This document shows positions 55,291 to 64,000 of a stretch of 64,000 nucleotides of DNA, one piece after another (the stretch's first letter is position 1; each line of letters begins with the position of its first letter). The DNA lies in assembly GCA_016713585.1 (NCBI GenBank), contig JADJOV010000001.1:496001-560000 (forward strand), given 5' to 3'. The notes beneath the pieces are model-generated. The model was not told the DNA's origin. It made no database searches and worked only from the letters and a program-made list of their open reading frames with translations. Made by a program: the position numbers and the translations under genes. The stretch is from Bdellovibrionales bacterium. Its GTDB lineage: Bacteria > Bdellovibrionota > Bdellovibrionia > Bdellovibrionales > Bdellovibrionaceae.

Positions 55291-55445
55291 GTCGAGGTCG
55301 AGGTCGAGTCATTTTCGAACAGTTTCATTGCTTACGGTCAAACCAGGCAGCGCCAACTCTTGGGAGATTCTCATTGAGCCCCAGTCTCATTTTTGCCACA
55401 AAATTTCGAGGTGACGACAAATTCTGCGAAAGGTTCCTTGGACCC

Positions 55446-56132
55446 TTAAGAAAGGGTCGGTCGAAAAATAGTAATCGACAAGTTCACCGACCAACTCAGC
55501 CAAAATTCGCCAAGAATATCTAAAGGTAGATTACCTATAGAAGGAATCAAATCCTTAGAAACGAACTCCGATCCTGAGTAAACCACCAAACTGGGGCTGG
55601 GGTCAAAATCTTTTCCGAACATAGTGCGAATCTCAAGGGCTGAGAGCAGATACTTGTGGAGGTGAAAATTCGCTCCAGCGCTTGCTCCGGTGGACCAATT
55701 CCATTGGGAGCTTGTTTGCGATGAGGAGGCGCCCAAGGTTGTTTTAATTATTTCGTCATAGGAGCCAACGGCCAGTCCACCGTAAATATCAAGCAATTGC
55801 CAACGCAAAAGGCTGGCCCGACCCCAAAAGTGATACTCCTGCTGTTCTCGCGCAACAGAAAGCGATCCAACACTCGTTGACATATCAAAGTGACTCACTT
55901 CAAAGGTGAGATCAAAGCGCTTGAATTCTAGACCGACCGCTAAAACTCGAAGGTCGAATCTTCGGAAGTCTTGGTCTTCATTTCTATCATATCGAAAGCT
56001 ATAATCGAAGGGATAGGCATAAATATGCACCCGAGGTCGCTCGGTGAAGAGCTCGTTCCCGGCCAAGCTTTGGTTAAGTCCTCCGATTGTGACCATCAAC
56101 AAGGGAAGGAGAGTGCAAAAATTATTTTTCAT
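55446..56132 (-). CDS. Envelope protein of unknown function, coupled to metalloprotease-like gene
   Basis: Signal segment 'FCTLLPLLMVTIGGLNQSLAG', then a mature protein with many Tyr/Phe/Trp in alternating order ('YAYPFDYSFRYDRNEDQDFRRFDLR', 'WGRASLLRWQLLDIYGGLAVGSYD'). This suggests a beta-barrel or periplasmic beta protein. Start ATG 56132 overlaps the stop of the upstream gene by 11 bases, with AAGGA upstream, so the two are translated together. No family was recognised. Confidence 0.6.
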   Translation of the reverse strand: MKNNFCTLLPLLMVTIGGLNQSLAGNELFTERPRVHIYAYPFDYSFRYDRNEDQDFRRFDLRVLAVGLEFKRFDLTFEVSHFDMSTSVGSLSVAREQQEYHFWGRASLLRWQLLDIYGGLAVGSYDEIIKTTLGASSSQTSSQWNWSTGASAGANFHLHKYLLSALEIRTMFGKDFDPSPSLVVYSGSEFVSKDLIPSIGNLPLDILGEFWLSWSVNLSITIFRPTLS

Positions 56133-57576
56133 AAGATTCCTTGGGGACTTCGTTTGGTTGAAAACCATGACCCGACACTTCTTTACAGGAGTATTTTCGT
56201 AGGTTGTCCTTCTGAAGGACAGATGATTCACTTTTTTCATCTGGTTTCGACAGGGTCTTTGGAAGTGAGTGCATATAGTCAGCTAGAAGCTGGCAGGAGG
56301 CTTCAGATTGATTCTCTTGGGTTTCAGAAAAACTCTGGAGTAAGTTCACGGGATCATAAATATTTCCTGGTAACTCTGAATCCGCGGCCGTTGATTTTAA
56401 GGCGAGCATGTCGTTCTTCATCTTGCCAAGACTGACGATAATTCCACGCAACATCTTTTGCCTTGCAATTGAACGACCCTCAGGGCTGCTGACGTCTGGA
56501 TTTTGTAAGTTTGTATCTAAGTATTGTTTAAAAAAGCGAGCCCACTCGGTTCCAACAACATATCCAGCATTAGTAATCAAAGAAGGAATATCTTCCAAAT
56601 CTGCCTGGTCAATGACTGCGGCGAGAGGCTTCATTGAGCTTGCTTTGACGAAGCTAGAAATTTCTTGTTGAACTTTCAGAGTCCTTAAAGTTTTTTGGGA
56701 AGGTAATGAAAGGGAAATAAAATCTGGATCCCAGGTGTAGGCCCATCCCCAAACGTCTGCAAGACCCTCATTGATCGCCTTCAGCCAAAGGAGGTGATAG
56801 ATTAAGTTTCTTCGCTTTTGAGAAGCATCTGTCGCAGGGCTGGTAGCCGTGGGCACAGGACTGTTGGAGGCGGTGGTCACGGAGCCACTAGAACGACTCG
56901 GAGCATGACCAGCTAGTTGATACAACCCAGAGTGTGCATCCGAGACGAAATTTCCCTGAATTAAAGGCTCTAACACCAGCGGATAGAAGAGGGAGTGAAA
57001 GTGCTCATGGGCCAGGATTCCAGAATTTACAGAAATCGGAAGATCTGTGTCAGTGTAGGTCACAAACAAAAGGGCTCTTGAGGAAACCTCAAAAAGAGCG
57101 TTATTTTGAACCCGTCCATCTCCATCCTCGATAATTGCAGAGAGAGCCACCTGCTGTCGCTTAGGTTTAAGATCAGCCGCCCCAACAGAGGAATCTAAGT
57201 GCCAGAGCTCCTGGAGGTGGTAGTAGATTGTTGCGGCGGTGAGGCTCATCATATCTCGAGCGATCCAGAGGTCTCCCATTTTCGCATATCTTCCCTGGAA
57301 GGCTGAGCCATCAAGGCCCCCCGATTGAACCTTTGGGCTGAGAAAAAATTCGGCGTAGTCACCCCGCATGCTTCGAAGACTCTGAAGCTGAGTGAGCTGC
57401 ACTCTTTGCAAACTATATTCGCCGGCGTGATTCTGCAGGGGAATCTGTGTCTCGATAGACCCACCGATATCCTCAGAGTTTGGTTTCGTACATCCGGTCA
57501 GAACAGTGATCCCAGATAGACTAAATATGATAGGAATGATCACAGATAAGGTTACGGTTAAGGTTATCCCTTGCAT
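56122..57576 (-). CDS. Lipoprotein with HExxH gluzincin-like metallopeptidase pattern
   Basis: Lipobox VLTGC gives a lipidated Cys29. Residues 187-200 'GILAHEHFHSLFYPL' contain HExxH (H190, E191, H194) and residues 268-276 'INEGLADVW' supply a downstream Glu in the E-G/A-x-A-D pattern of gluzincins, which together bind zinc. A Ser/Thr/Pro-rich loop lies between. It is probably anchored in the outer membrane and cuts proteins, but no named family was recognised. It is translationally coupled to the next gene. Confidence 0.65.
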   Translation of the reverse strand: MQGITLTVTLSVIIPIIFSLSGITVLTGCTKPNSEDIGGSIETQIPLQNHAGEYSLQRVQLTQLQSLRSMRGDYAEFFLSPKVQSGGLDGSAFQGRYAKMGDLWIARDMMSLTAATIYYHLQELWHLDSSVGAADLKPKRQQVALSAIIEDGDGRVQNNALFEVSSRALLFVTYTDTDLPISVNSGILAHEHFHSLFYPLVLEPLIQGNFVSDAHSGLYQLAGHAPSRSSGSVTTASNSPVPTATSPATDASQKRRNLIYHLLWLKAINEGLADVWGWAYTWDPDFISLSLPSQKTLRTLKVQQEISSFVKASSMKPLAAVIDQADLEDIPSLITNAGYVVGTEWARFFKQYLDTNLQNPDVSSPEGRSIARQKMLRGIIVSLGKMKNDMLALKSTAADSELPGNIYDPVNLLQSFSETQENQSEASCQLLADYMHSLPKTLSKPDEKSESSVLQKDNLRKYSCKEVSGHGFQPNEVPKESYEK

Positions 57577-57690
57577 TTCGAAGCCCCCCAGAATGTACGC
57601 GTCGCGTTATGATTACTAAAGAATTGGATCTATCTCAATCAAAACCTATATAAAACGAGTTTGAATTGAATTAATTACCTCTCTTGAAAG

Positions 57691-59987
57691 GTGAAAACCT
57701 TGAGTCAGCTTGAACAAATTACACAATCTTTGAATCCTGAGCAAGCTCGAGGTGTCGAAACTTCTGAAGGGCCATTGCTTATTCTAGCAGGTGCGGGTTC
57801 TGGTAAAACGAGTCCTAACTCATCGAATGGCTTGGATTCTATCCGAGGGATTGGCCTCTGCAGACGAAATCCTAGTCGTCACGTTTACCAATAAGGCCGC
57901 TCGCGAAATGGAGCACAGAATTTACAAAATCCTTTCAGATCTTGGCTTTGCTGTCTATTCTGATTTGTGGATTAGCACTTTTCATAGCTTCTGTGTTCGC
58001 GTTTTGAAACGACATATCACTCAACTCGGTTACAAGCCTTTTTTTACAATCTATGATCCCTCTGATCAGCTTTCTCAACTTAAAAAAGTTCTGCGAACTT
58101 TGAATATCAACGAAAAACTTTTCCCGGCGAAAGCTTTTCAGCAACGTATCAGTCGAGCAAAAATGTTAGGCCTCTCACCCCAAGCAATTGAAAACAAGGG
58201 CGTGCAGGCGGACGGAAGAAAACTCATGGATCCAAGGTCGCTTGAGGTCTATCGACTCTATGAAAGCGAAATGAAGAAGGCCAATGCTTTGGATTTCGAT
58301 GATTTGCTGATGAAGACCTATGAACTTTTTATGGGCGATTCTTATTTGCTTGAAGAATATCAAAATAAATTCCGTTACATAATGGTTGATGAATATCAAG
58401 ATACGAATCACATTCAATATTTAATAGTTCAGGCGCTGGCTCGTAAGCATAGAAATTTATGTGTGGTGGGGATGAGGATCAGTCAATCTATAGCTGGCGG
58501 GGCGCGGATATTAGCAATATCCTGGATTTTGAAAAGGATTTTCCCGAGGCTAATATCGTCAAACTTGAAGAAAATTATCGTTCAGTGGAAATATTGTGAA
58601 GGCTTCGTCTTGTCTGATTAAGAACAATACCCAAAGAAAAGATAAGACCTTACGGACAACGAATCCAGACGGTGACAAAATTGTAGTTAGGGAAGAGTCG
58701 AACGAGTATGATGAGGCCCGCTTTGTAGCAAAGACCATCGAATCGTTGATGGGTCAGGGGAATGGGAGCTATAATGACTATTCCGTTTTTTATCGAACAA
58801 ATGCCCAGTCACGTGTTCTTGAGGAACAACTTCGAACCTTTGGAATTCCTTATAAGATCATAGGGGGAATACGTTTCTATGAACGTATGGAAATTAAGGA
58901 TATTCTTTGTTATCTGCGCCTATCTATGAACCCTGCCGATGATATTGCCCTCAAGAGAGTGATAAATGTGCCAACCCGGGGGCTCGGCAAGACGACCCTC
59001 GAGAAGCTTGAAGCTCTAGCGGCTGAAAAGAACTGTACTTTGAGTCAAGCGATTGAACATGCAATTAATAATAAGTTATTTAATTCTAGCACCACCAGTA
59101 AACTTCGACGATTCTTGGATTTGATTATTGAATTTCAAGCGGACGTTTCGAAATTTAGGCTTTCAGAGTTTTATCATATCGTGCTTGATCGAACAGAATA
59201 TCTAACGGGTCTCAAGGTTGAAGAAACCCCCGAGGCCCAGGCGCGGATAGAAAACTTAGAAGAGTTTGATAATGCAATCACTCAATTTGAGAAAGAGCGG
59301 GGCGAGGATGGGACTCTGCAGAGTTTTCTCGAAGAGATGGCGTTAGTTTCGGATCAAGACACGATTGATAATCAGGTGAATTCCGTGACCTTGATGACCT
59401 TGCATATTTCGAAGGGTCTAGAGTTTCCCTATGTATTTGTGGTGGGGCTTGAGGAAAATCTGTTCCCAAGTATTCGATCCGATGACACCACTGAAGATGA
59501 TATTGAGGAGGAGCGAAGATTGGCCTATGTCGGTATGACACGGGCAAGGGAAAAACTCTTTCTGACTTATGCCCAGTCTCGACGAGTCTGGGGACAGGAG
59601 CAGATGAATTCTCCTTCCCGCTTTATTCGTGAACTTCCGCTGGAGCACGTGGATTTTCAGTCGTCCATTGCTCAGAGTTCTTTTGCCGCCCGATATGCGA
59701 ATCGTGCGATAAGTCGAGTCGCAAGTCGAGCCCCAGGTGGAGGCTCTTTGCCAAGAGTGGACTCAGTGGATTTTGACTCTCAGACCTTTCCTGATTATGA
59801 GGCGGGGAGTTCGCCCCAGGGCGGGTCAGGGTATCAAAAAGGAATGCGGGTTCGGCATCCAACCTTTGGGCTAGGCTCTGTTTATGCGATTGAAGGTTCC
59901 GGGGAAGATATGAAGGTCAGTATCGTCTTTTCGGATCAGACCCTCAAAAAATTTGTCGTCAAATATGCTAGACTTGAACGAATGTAG
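57691..59987 (+). CDS. pcrA: ATP-dependent DNA helicase PcrA/UvrD, three single-base frameshifts
   Basis: Superfamily 1 helicase for repair and removal of RecA filaments. 'LNPEQARGVETSEGPLLILAGAGSGKT' (Walker A) is followed, after one missing base near 57811, by 'RVLTHRMAW' and 'ILVVTFTNKAAREM'. 'YIMVDEYQDTN' is Walker B. Two more missing bases, near 58468-58471 and 58595, hide 'VGDEDQSIYSWRGADISNIL' and 'LEENYRS'. The last part has 'VTLMTLHISKGLEFPYVFVVG' and 'EEERRLAYVGMTRAREKL', and the PcrA C-terminal 'GMRVRHPTFGLGSV'. The corrected length of about 766 is normal. Homopolymer sites suggest sequencing errors. Confidence 0.92.
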
Positions 59988-60029
59988 GTCTTACCCTGAG
60001 AGCTCTCAATAATATTGAAGGAGCCCCCT

Positions 60030-60650
60030 GTGAAAAATATTTTCCTTTCGAAGACGTTAAATATGTTAGGTGTTGCAGCACTGATTAGTGTTTTCGCTGT
60101 GAGCCCAGCGGCTCTGGCACAAAAGAAGCGACCTAAGGGGCCGCCGCCAATTCCGGTCTCTGATCCAAGCTCGACCTATATAAGCTCGTACTCGTCGAAT
60201 AATTACTTGCATGAAGTAAGTCTAAATCTTTCTGAAGGATATATTCGGAGCTACAAGCTTGGCGATTCTAGTTATACTGATATCAATGTGAATGGGACCT
60301 ATCTTTACACATTACGAGATCATATGCAGGTGGGCGGTCACGCTGGTCTTAAAACTTATCAAAATGGAACCTCTTCCAGTACCGTGATGATTCTTATGGG
60401 GATGTTTACTTACAATTTAGATTCTGATTTTAAGAACAGCTATTTTGGAGAGGCTGCGCTCGGTCTTGCCCCGGCCTATAAAAAAACTGAAGGAAAATTC
60501 ACGAGCGATTTTTCTTTCTTTTTCGATGTGGGAAAGAGATTTGCTCTCTGGGATCATGTGACCTATCGCCCGCTGTTTCGGCTTGCAAAATATGGTGCCC
60601 AGGATATGGAGTTCCTAATCCAGGCCCTCAATGTTTCTTTGATGTTCTAG
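60030..60650 (+). CDS. Exported beta-rich protein, probably outer membrane
   Basis: GTG 60030 with AAGGAG upstream, signal peptide ending 'SPAALAQKKR', then a basic, Pro-rich linker and about 165 residues with alternating hydrophobic pattern ('NVNGTYLYTLRDHMQVGGHAGLKTYQNG', 'LIQALNVSLMF'). The last residue is Phe, as in outer-membrane barrels of about eight strands. Length and pattern fit an OmpW/OmpA-like small barrel, but no family name can be given. It ends at the convergent kamA gene with a four-base overlap. Confidence 0.6.
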   Translation: MKNIFLSKTLNMLGVAALISVFAVSPAALAQKKRPKGPPPIPVSDPSSTYISSYSSNNYLHEVSLNLSEGYIRSYKLGDSSYTDINVNGTYLYTLRDHMQVGGHAGLKTYQNGTSSSTVMILMGMFTYNLDSDFKNSYFGEAALGLAPAYKKTEGKFTSDFSFFFDVGKRFALWDHVTYRPLFRLAKYGAQDMEFLIQALNVSLMF

Positions 60651-61846
60651 AGTTGAGTTGACCGCGCTGAGAGTATTTCCTGCCATTCCTCGACATAGTC
60701 TTCAGCATCAAGGGGAGATATCGAGGCCTCGATGGCGGGGCTCACATAGTTGGCTTCGACACCATCCCAACCTTTATAGCTTCTGATCGGACCATGATGG
60801 GAGGTCTGAAAGTTGGGAACTAGGACGGTTTTGCCTCCGCCATTTGGGATATCCAACGATAAATTAGGAAGGGCTATTCCAGAGAGATGACCCCAGAGCG
60901 CTCGTTGAATTTGCATAGACTCCTCGACTGAAGTTCGCAAATGATCAGTTCCAAGTGAGGGATCGCATTGGAACATATAGTAGGGTTTCACTCGCAAATA
61001 CAACAGCCTGCGAGAAAGGGCTTGGACAATGGCTGGGTGATTATTAACTCCATTGAGTAGGACCATTTGGTTTAGGACAGGAATCCCATGATCGACAAAA
61101 AGTTCAAGGGCAATGGCCGCTTCCTCAGTAACTTCTCGTGGATGATTGAAATGGGTCATCACATAAACAGGTTTCATTTGACGAAGTAATTTGACCAGAG
61201 ATTCATCTATTCGTTGTGGACAGACAACCGGCATTCGAGTCCCTAAGCGAATGATTTCAACGTGTTTAATCTGTCGCAATTCTGCGAGAATAGATTCCAA
61301 ACGGCTGTCACTCAGGGTGAGAGGGTCGCCGCCAGAAAGGATGACCTCTCTAATTCCAGGTCGAGTTCTGATATAATTCAACGCGGAGATGAGCTCAGAC
61401 TCTTTGATAAAAGCCTGATCCTGACCGGTAAAGTGCTTTCGCGTGCAGTATCGGCAATAGACGCTGCAAACATCCGTGACAAGAAGCAGAACCCGATCAG
61501 AGTAACGATGAATAATTCTCGGAACCGGACTGTTTGCCTTTTCTCCCAAGGGGTCGTGCATCTGTTGGGCTCCGGTCGAAAGTTCTTCCTTTCGTGGCAT
61601 CAGAATTCGCCGGATTGGGTCCTCGGAGGCCTGACTGCAAAGATTTGCGTAGTAAGGAGTGGTGCGAATATTGAAGATTTCGCCCCCCTGCGAGAAAGCT
61701 AATTTTTCACTTTCAGTGAGGCAAAAAATGCGTTCAAAATCGGCCTGGGATCTGTAGGAGTTTTGGATCTGCCAGCGCCAGGAGGACCAATTCTCTGCAG
61801 AAATGGATTCGGGCGGTGGGTTTTTCTTAAAAATGAGGCGGGCCAT
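60647..61846 (-). CDS. KamA family radical SAM enzyme (lysine 2,3-aminomutase or EpmB-like)
   Basis: Radical SAM cluster at Cys127, Cys131, Cys134 ('CSVYCRYC', CxxxCxxC). The PLP-binding Lys339 lies in 'DIPNGGGKT', as in lysine 2,3-aminomutase. 'LSGGDPLTLSD' and 'HFNHPREVT' are further family blocks. 399 residues is near the usual length of KamA. It interconverts L-alpha-lysine and L-beta-lysine or, if EpmB-like, prepares a lysine for elongation factor P; no partner efpA/genX gene is next to it to decide. Confidence 0.9.
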   Translation of the reverse strand: MARLIFKKNPPPESISAENWSSWRWQIQNSYRSQADFERIFCLTESEKLAFSQGGEIFNIRTTPYYANLCSQASEDPIRRILMPRKEELSTGAQQMHDPLGEKANSPVPRIIHRYSDRVLLLVTDVCSVYCRYCTRKHFTGQDQAFIKESELISALNYIRTRPGIREVILSGGDPLTLSDSRLESILAELRQIKHVEIIRLGTRMPVVCPQRIDESLVKLLRQMKPVYVMTHFNHPREVTEEAAIALELFVDHGIPVLNQMVLLNGVNNHPAIVQALSRRLLYLRVKPYYMFQCDPSLGTDHLRTSVEESMQIQRALWGHLSGIALPNLSLDIPNGGGKTVLVPNFQTSHHGPIRSYKGWDGVEANYVSPAIEASISPLDAEDYVEEWQEILSARSTQL

Positions 61847-62125
61847 TTTTGTCGCTTTCTATTGGTTGAGTTTTTTTTCATATCTTACTAACCGACCGAA
61901 ATCACTAGAAGTTTTATTGTGTCTCAAGGTGGGGCGTCACTTCCTAAACACTTGTCGCTTTTTCGTATCAAATTGAGACTTCTAAATAACATATTAAAAT
62001 CAACCAGTTAGGATTGGATTTTTAGGCGGGCTGGTTGGTCCTCTTTTCGCAAATTTCAGCAGTTGAGGCATCTCTCCTTTTATGGAGAGCCATCCAATAA
62101 TTGGATCTGCCCAACAGGAGTGGTT

Positions 62126-64000
62126 ATGAAAAACATGAGTTCCGAACACAAAAAGTGGACCCTTACAGGAGCCTTGCTTCTGGTCTTAGGATTTAATGTG
62201 TCAATTCATCACTTCCAGAAGGATGAGTTTGGTGTTGTCATTCTGGACTCCCAGTCACGGCGGGATCTAAGCGCAGAGAGCGGTGTGATCGAGTTGGCGT
62301 CGTCTAGTGGGACGCCAGCTGCGCCGCCTGCACCTCCGTTAGAGGATGTGGGTCCCAAGATTAAGCAGGATTCAGAGGCAAAAAGGGAGATAAATCTACG
62401 TGCCTACAATAATGAAATCGATGCAAAGGCAGCAGCAGAGGCCGCGAAGGGCGATGCTGCGAAGGCCGATATAGCGACGGCAGGGGCAGCGAAGCCGGCA
62501 GAGACACAGGAAGATGTAGAGGCGGATCAAGATGCAAATGATTACGCAGCGAAGGCCGAGTCAGCAGATGATAAGAAAGCCATAGATGATAAGAAAGCCA
62601 GAGATGATAAGAAAGCCAGAGATGATAAGAAAGCCATAGATGATAAGAAAGCCAGAGATGCGAAGGCAGCCAAAGATCTGAAGAAAGCCAAAGATGCGAA
62701 GAAAGCCAAAGATCTGAAGAAAGCCAAAGATCTGAAGAAAGCCAAAGATGCGAAGAAAGCCAAAGATGCGAAGAAAGCCAAAGCTGAAAAGAAAGCCGAC
62801 GCTGTCGAATCGGGAGAAGGCCAGCAGCCTCCCGCGGGAAGCCTATCTGATCAAGCAGATGGAGGAGGCAGTCCGCCCCCAACGGCAGATGGTGCTGGAG
62901 CACCTAAGCAAGATGCCGCGACACCTGCAAAGACTGAAACTTTTGAAGACAAGCTCGATGGAAAGGATGTCATCGTGAAGTTGACTCCGAACAAGGATGA
63001 TCCGAAGAAAACTGAGGCCGAGGTGACTGTCAAAGGTTGTGACAATTGTGTGGCACAAACCCATACGATGAATATGGATCTAGCCGCAATTATGAAATAC
63101 AAAGAACATTTTATGCAGGCTTTTCCAGTTTTGTATGAGAAATCAAAAAAGGATAAACCGGACGAGAAATCAAAAAAGGATAAGGAGCCGGTGTTAACGG
63201 CGGCCCAAGTGAAAGCCGCAGAGGAAAAAGCCAAAAATGAAGCATTTAAGAATATACTCGAAGAGTGCAAAAAAGAGAAAGAGGGTGACGATACTGAGGA
63301 AGTTGCCTGTCGCGCTGAGAAAATGATCGCTCTGTTTGAGTCAAATGAAGCGATCGAGGATAAAAACAAGCAAATTGAAACCAGTAAATTTACGGCCTTC
63401 TTCAGCAAACATATCGCCGAAAAACTGGCTCGGCAGCTCGTTCCCAGACATGGCGAGTTTGATATGGATATCGAAAGCAATAGTGATAGAGCGATCGAGT
63501 TGATTGGTCAGCTTGTTAAGAATTTGCCCGACAAATTGGAAAAATCCAGAGGTCTTCTTGTGAAGCTTTCTGCTGGGGCGCTGACTAAACTAAAGGTTGC
63601 TCGGGATGCCTACGTCAGCGACCGAATTGCTGAGGATCCAGATTTTGAAAAGAACAAACATAGGGATCCTGAATATTTGCGGAGGGAACACGAAAGAATG
63701 GCCATTGCAGACGGACTTCATAACTCAATTCGCAACGGATTGATGGGGCATGACTTTACGGACACAATTGCTGGCGACCGGAGGGCTGGATCTTATCTGG
63801 CCGGTTTTAAACGGGCAAAAGATGCAAGTATGGATCCTCGGAATCCAATCGCAGTGGGAGAGTCGCGTTATGATAGTAAACTCGGAAGAAACGGGAGCCA
63901 GCAGATTCGCAGTAAATTAGGCGCCCGACAATTAAATCTAAATGGCCTTGGGACGGCGGCTAGTCCGCGAGGTCTTGCTCCAGGGCTTGGGATTGCAGGG
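62126..64000 (+). CDS. Large membrane-anchored Lys/Asp-repeat protein, runs off the window
   Basis: ATG 62126 is preceded by AGGAG, and 625 codons stay open to the window end, so the protein is longer. The N-terminus has a short basic start and one hydrophobic helix ('LTGALLLVLGFNVSIHHF'). A Pro/Ala segment and an acidic Ala-rich stretch follow. Then from residue 148 to about 224 comes a repeat of about 13 units of the type D-x-K-K-A-x. A Ser/Gly/Pro linker and a charged helical domain that contains 'VKGCDNCVAQTH' and 'KNILEECKKEKE' complete what can be seen. No family was recognised; a periplasm-spanning protein is a guess. Confidence 0.7.
   Translation, partial: MKNMSSEHKKWTLTGALLLVLGFNVSIHHFQKDEFGVVILDSQSRRDLSAESGVIELASSSGTPAAPPAPPLEDVGPKIKQDSEAKREINLRAYNNEIDAKAAAEAAKGDAAKADIATAGAAKPAETQEDVEADQDANDYAAKAESADDKKAIDDKKARDDKKARDDKKAIDDKKARDAKAAKDLKKAKDAKKAKDLKKAKDLKKAKDAKKAKDAKKAKAEKKADAVESGEGQQPPAGSLSDQADGGGSPPPTADGAGAPKQDAATPAKTETFEDKLDGKDVIVKLTPNKDDPKKTEAEVTVKGCDNCVAQTHTMNMDLAAIMKYKEHFMQAFPVLYEKSKKDKPDEKSKKDKEPVLTAAQVKAAEEKAKNEAFKNILEECKKEKEGDDTEEVACRAEKMIALFESNEAIEDKNKQIETSKFTAFFSKHIAEKLARQLVPRHGEFDMDIESNSDRAIELIGQLVKNLPDKLEKSRGLLVKLSAGALTKLKVARDAYVSDRIAEDPDFEKNKHRDPEYLRREHERMAIADGLHNSIRNGLMGHDFTDTIAGDRRAGSYLAGFKRAKDASMDPRNPIAVGESRYDSKLGRNGSQQIRSKLGARQLNLNGLGTAASPRGLAPGLGIAG
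62568..62797 (+). repeat. 18-bp in-frame repeat coding D-x-K-K-A-x
   Basis: About 13 copies of an 18-base unit close to GATGCGAAGAAAGCCAAA. The second codon varies (Asp, Ala, Leu) and the last codon is Lys, Arg or Ile. Variation between units argues against recent collapse, but copy number may differ between strains or be misassembled. Confidence 0.9.

Noticed and set aside
62568..62797. Regular repeats that could be taken as a CRISPR array
   Set aside because: Units are 18 bases, adjacent without spacers, and in frame with a protein.
62361..62903. Minus-strand reading frame with a Leu-Trp-Leu-Ser-Ser repeat
   Set aside because: It is the antisense shadow of the 18-bp Lys/Asp repeat of the plus-strand protein and has no ribosome site.
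1..64000. tRNA, rRNA, riboswitch or CRISPR elements
   Set aside because: I looked for cloverleaf-like ends (CCA with TTCGANTC), rRNA blocks and regular repeat-spacer arrays by eye and saw none; a covariance search would be needed to exclude them.

Overview
The window looks like a chromosomal piece of a Gram-negative bacterium of the Bdellovibrio type (Bdellovibrionota). This is an inference. It rests on two regulators of the TIGR02147 type, a LexA with a near match to the Bdellovibrio operator TTAC-N3-GTAA, many lipoproteins and secreted proteins, and dense housekeeping genes with short overlaps. No rRNA, tRNA or CRISPR array was seen.

Layout. 1-4980 (minus strand): an aa3/caa3-type cytochrome oxidase operon in the order membrane cytochrome c, SCO, ctaC, ctaD, ctaE, ctaF and the first codons of a probable ctaB. 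5.1-16 kb: an HD-GYP protein, a lipoprotein, secA with two coupled genes, trmL, a GcvH-like acidic protein without the lipoyl lysine, a decayed HNH gene, a desaturase, a GNAT enzyme and a nitronate monooxygenase-like enzyme. 15.6-19.1 kb: a four-gene envelope operon. 19.6-27 kb: an S1-domain protein, a lone TadA/CpaF ATPase, a hydrolase, LexA with its operator, an M14 peptidase and Ung. 27-30.4 kb: a dipeptide ABC transporter without ATPase genes, whose binding protein reads straight into a shortened permease. 30.8-36.4 kb: two methyltransferases, two TIGR02147 regulators and two coupled secreted proteins. 36.3-38.2 kb: a damaged DUF4143-type ATPase between two copies of a gene tail, with an IS6 end at the right copy. 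38.4-46 kb: a LamB-like porin with a strong terminator, then a complete oppABCDF operon whose OppC carries a fibronectin-III-like domain in its periplasmic loop.

46-54.7 kb is the accessory part. It has a tandem duplication of a secreted gene with a caspase-like (clan CD) His/Cys pattern, three shortened IS6-family copies that lack different parts of the transposase, a HigBA-type toxin-antitoxin pair, an intact HNH gene of the same family as the 12-kb remnant, and a broken group II intron. 54.8-64 kb: secreted proteins, a lipoprotein with a gluzincin-type metalloprotease pattern coupled to an envelope protein, pcrA, a lysine 2,3-aminomutase family enzyme, and the start of a large Lys/Asp-rich membrane-anchored protein with an 18-bp repeat, open at the window edge.

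About a dozen genes, most of them conserved, are split by one-base (once two-base) indels, most of them in homopolymer runs (ctaD, SCO, cytochrome c, desaturase, hydrolase, oppB, oppF, pcrA, ATPase, caspase-like genes). I read most of these as sequencing or assembly errors and give the corrected spans. Larger losses (ctaE, the Dpp permease, the intron reverse transcriptase, the IS copies, the HNH remnant) cannot be explained by single-base errors.
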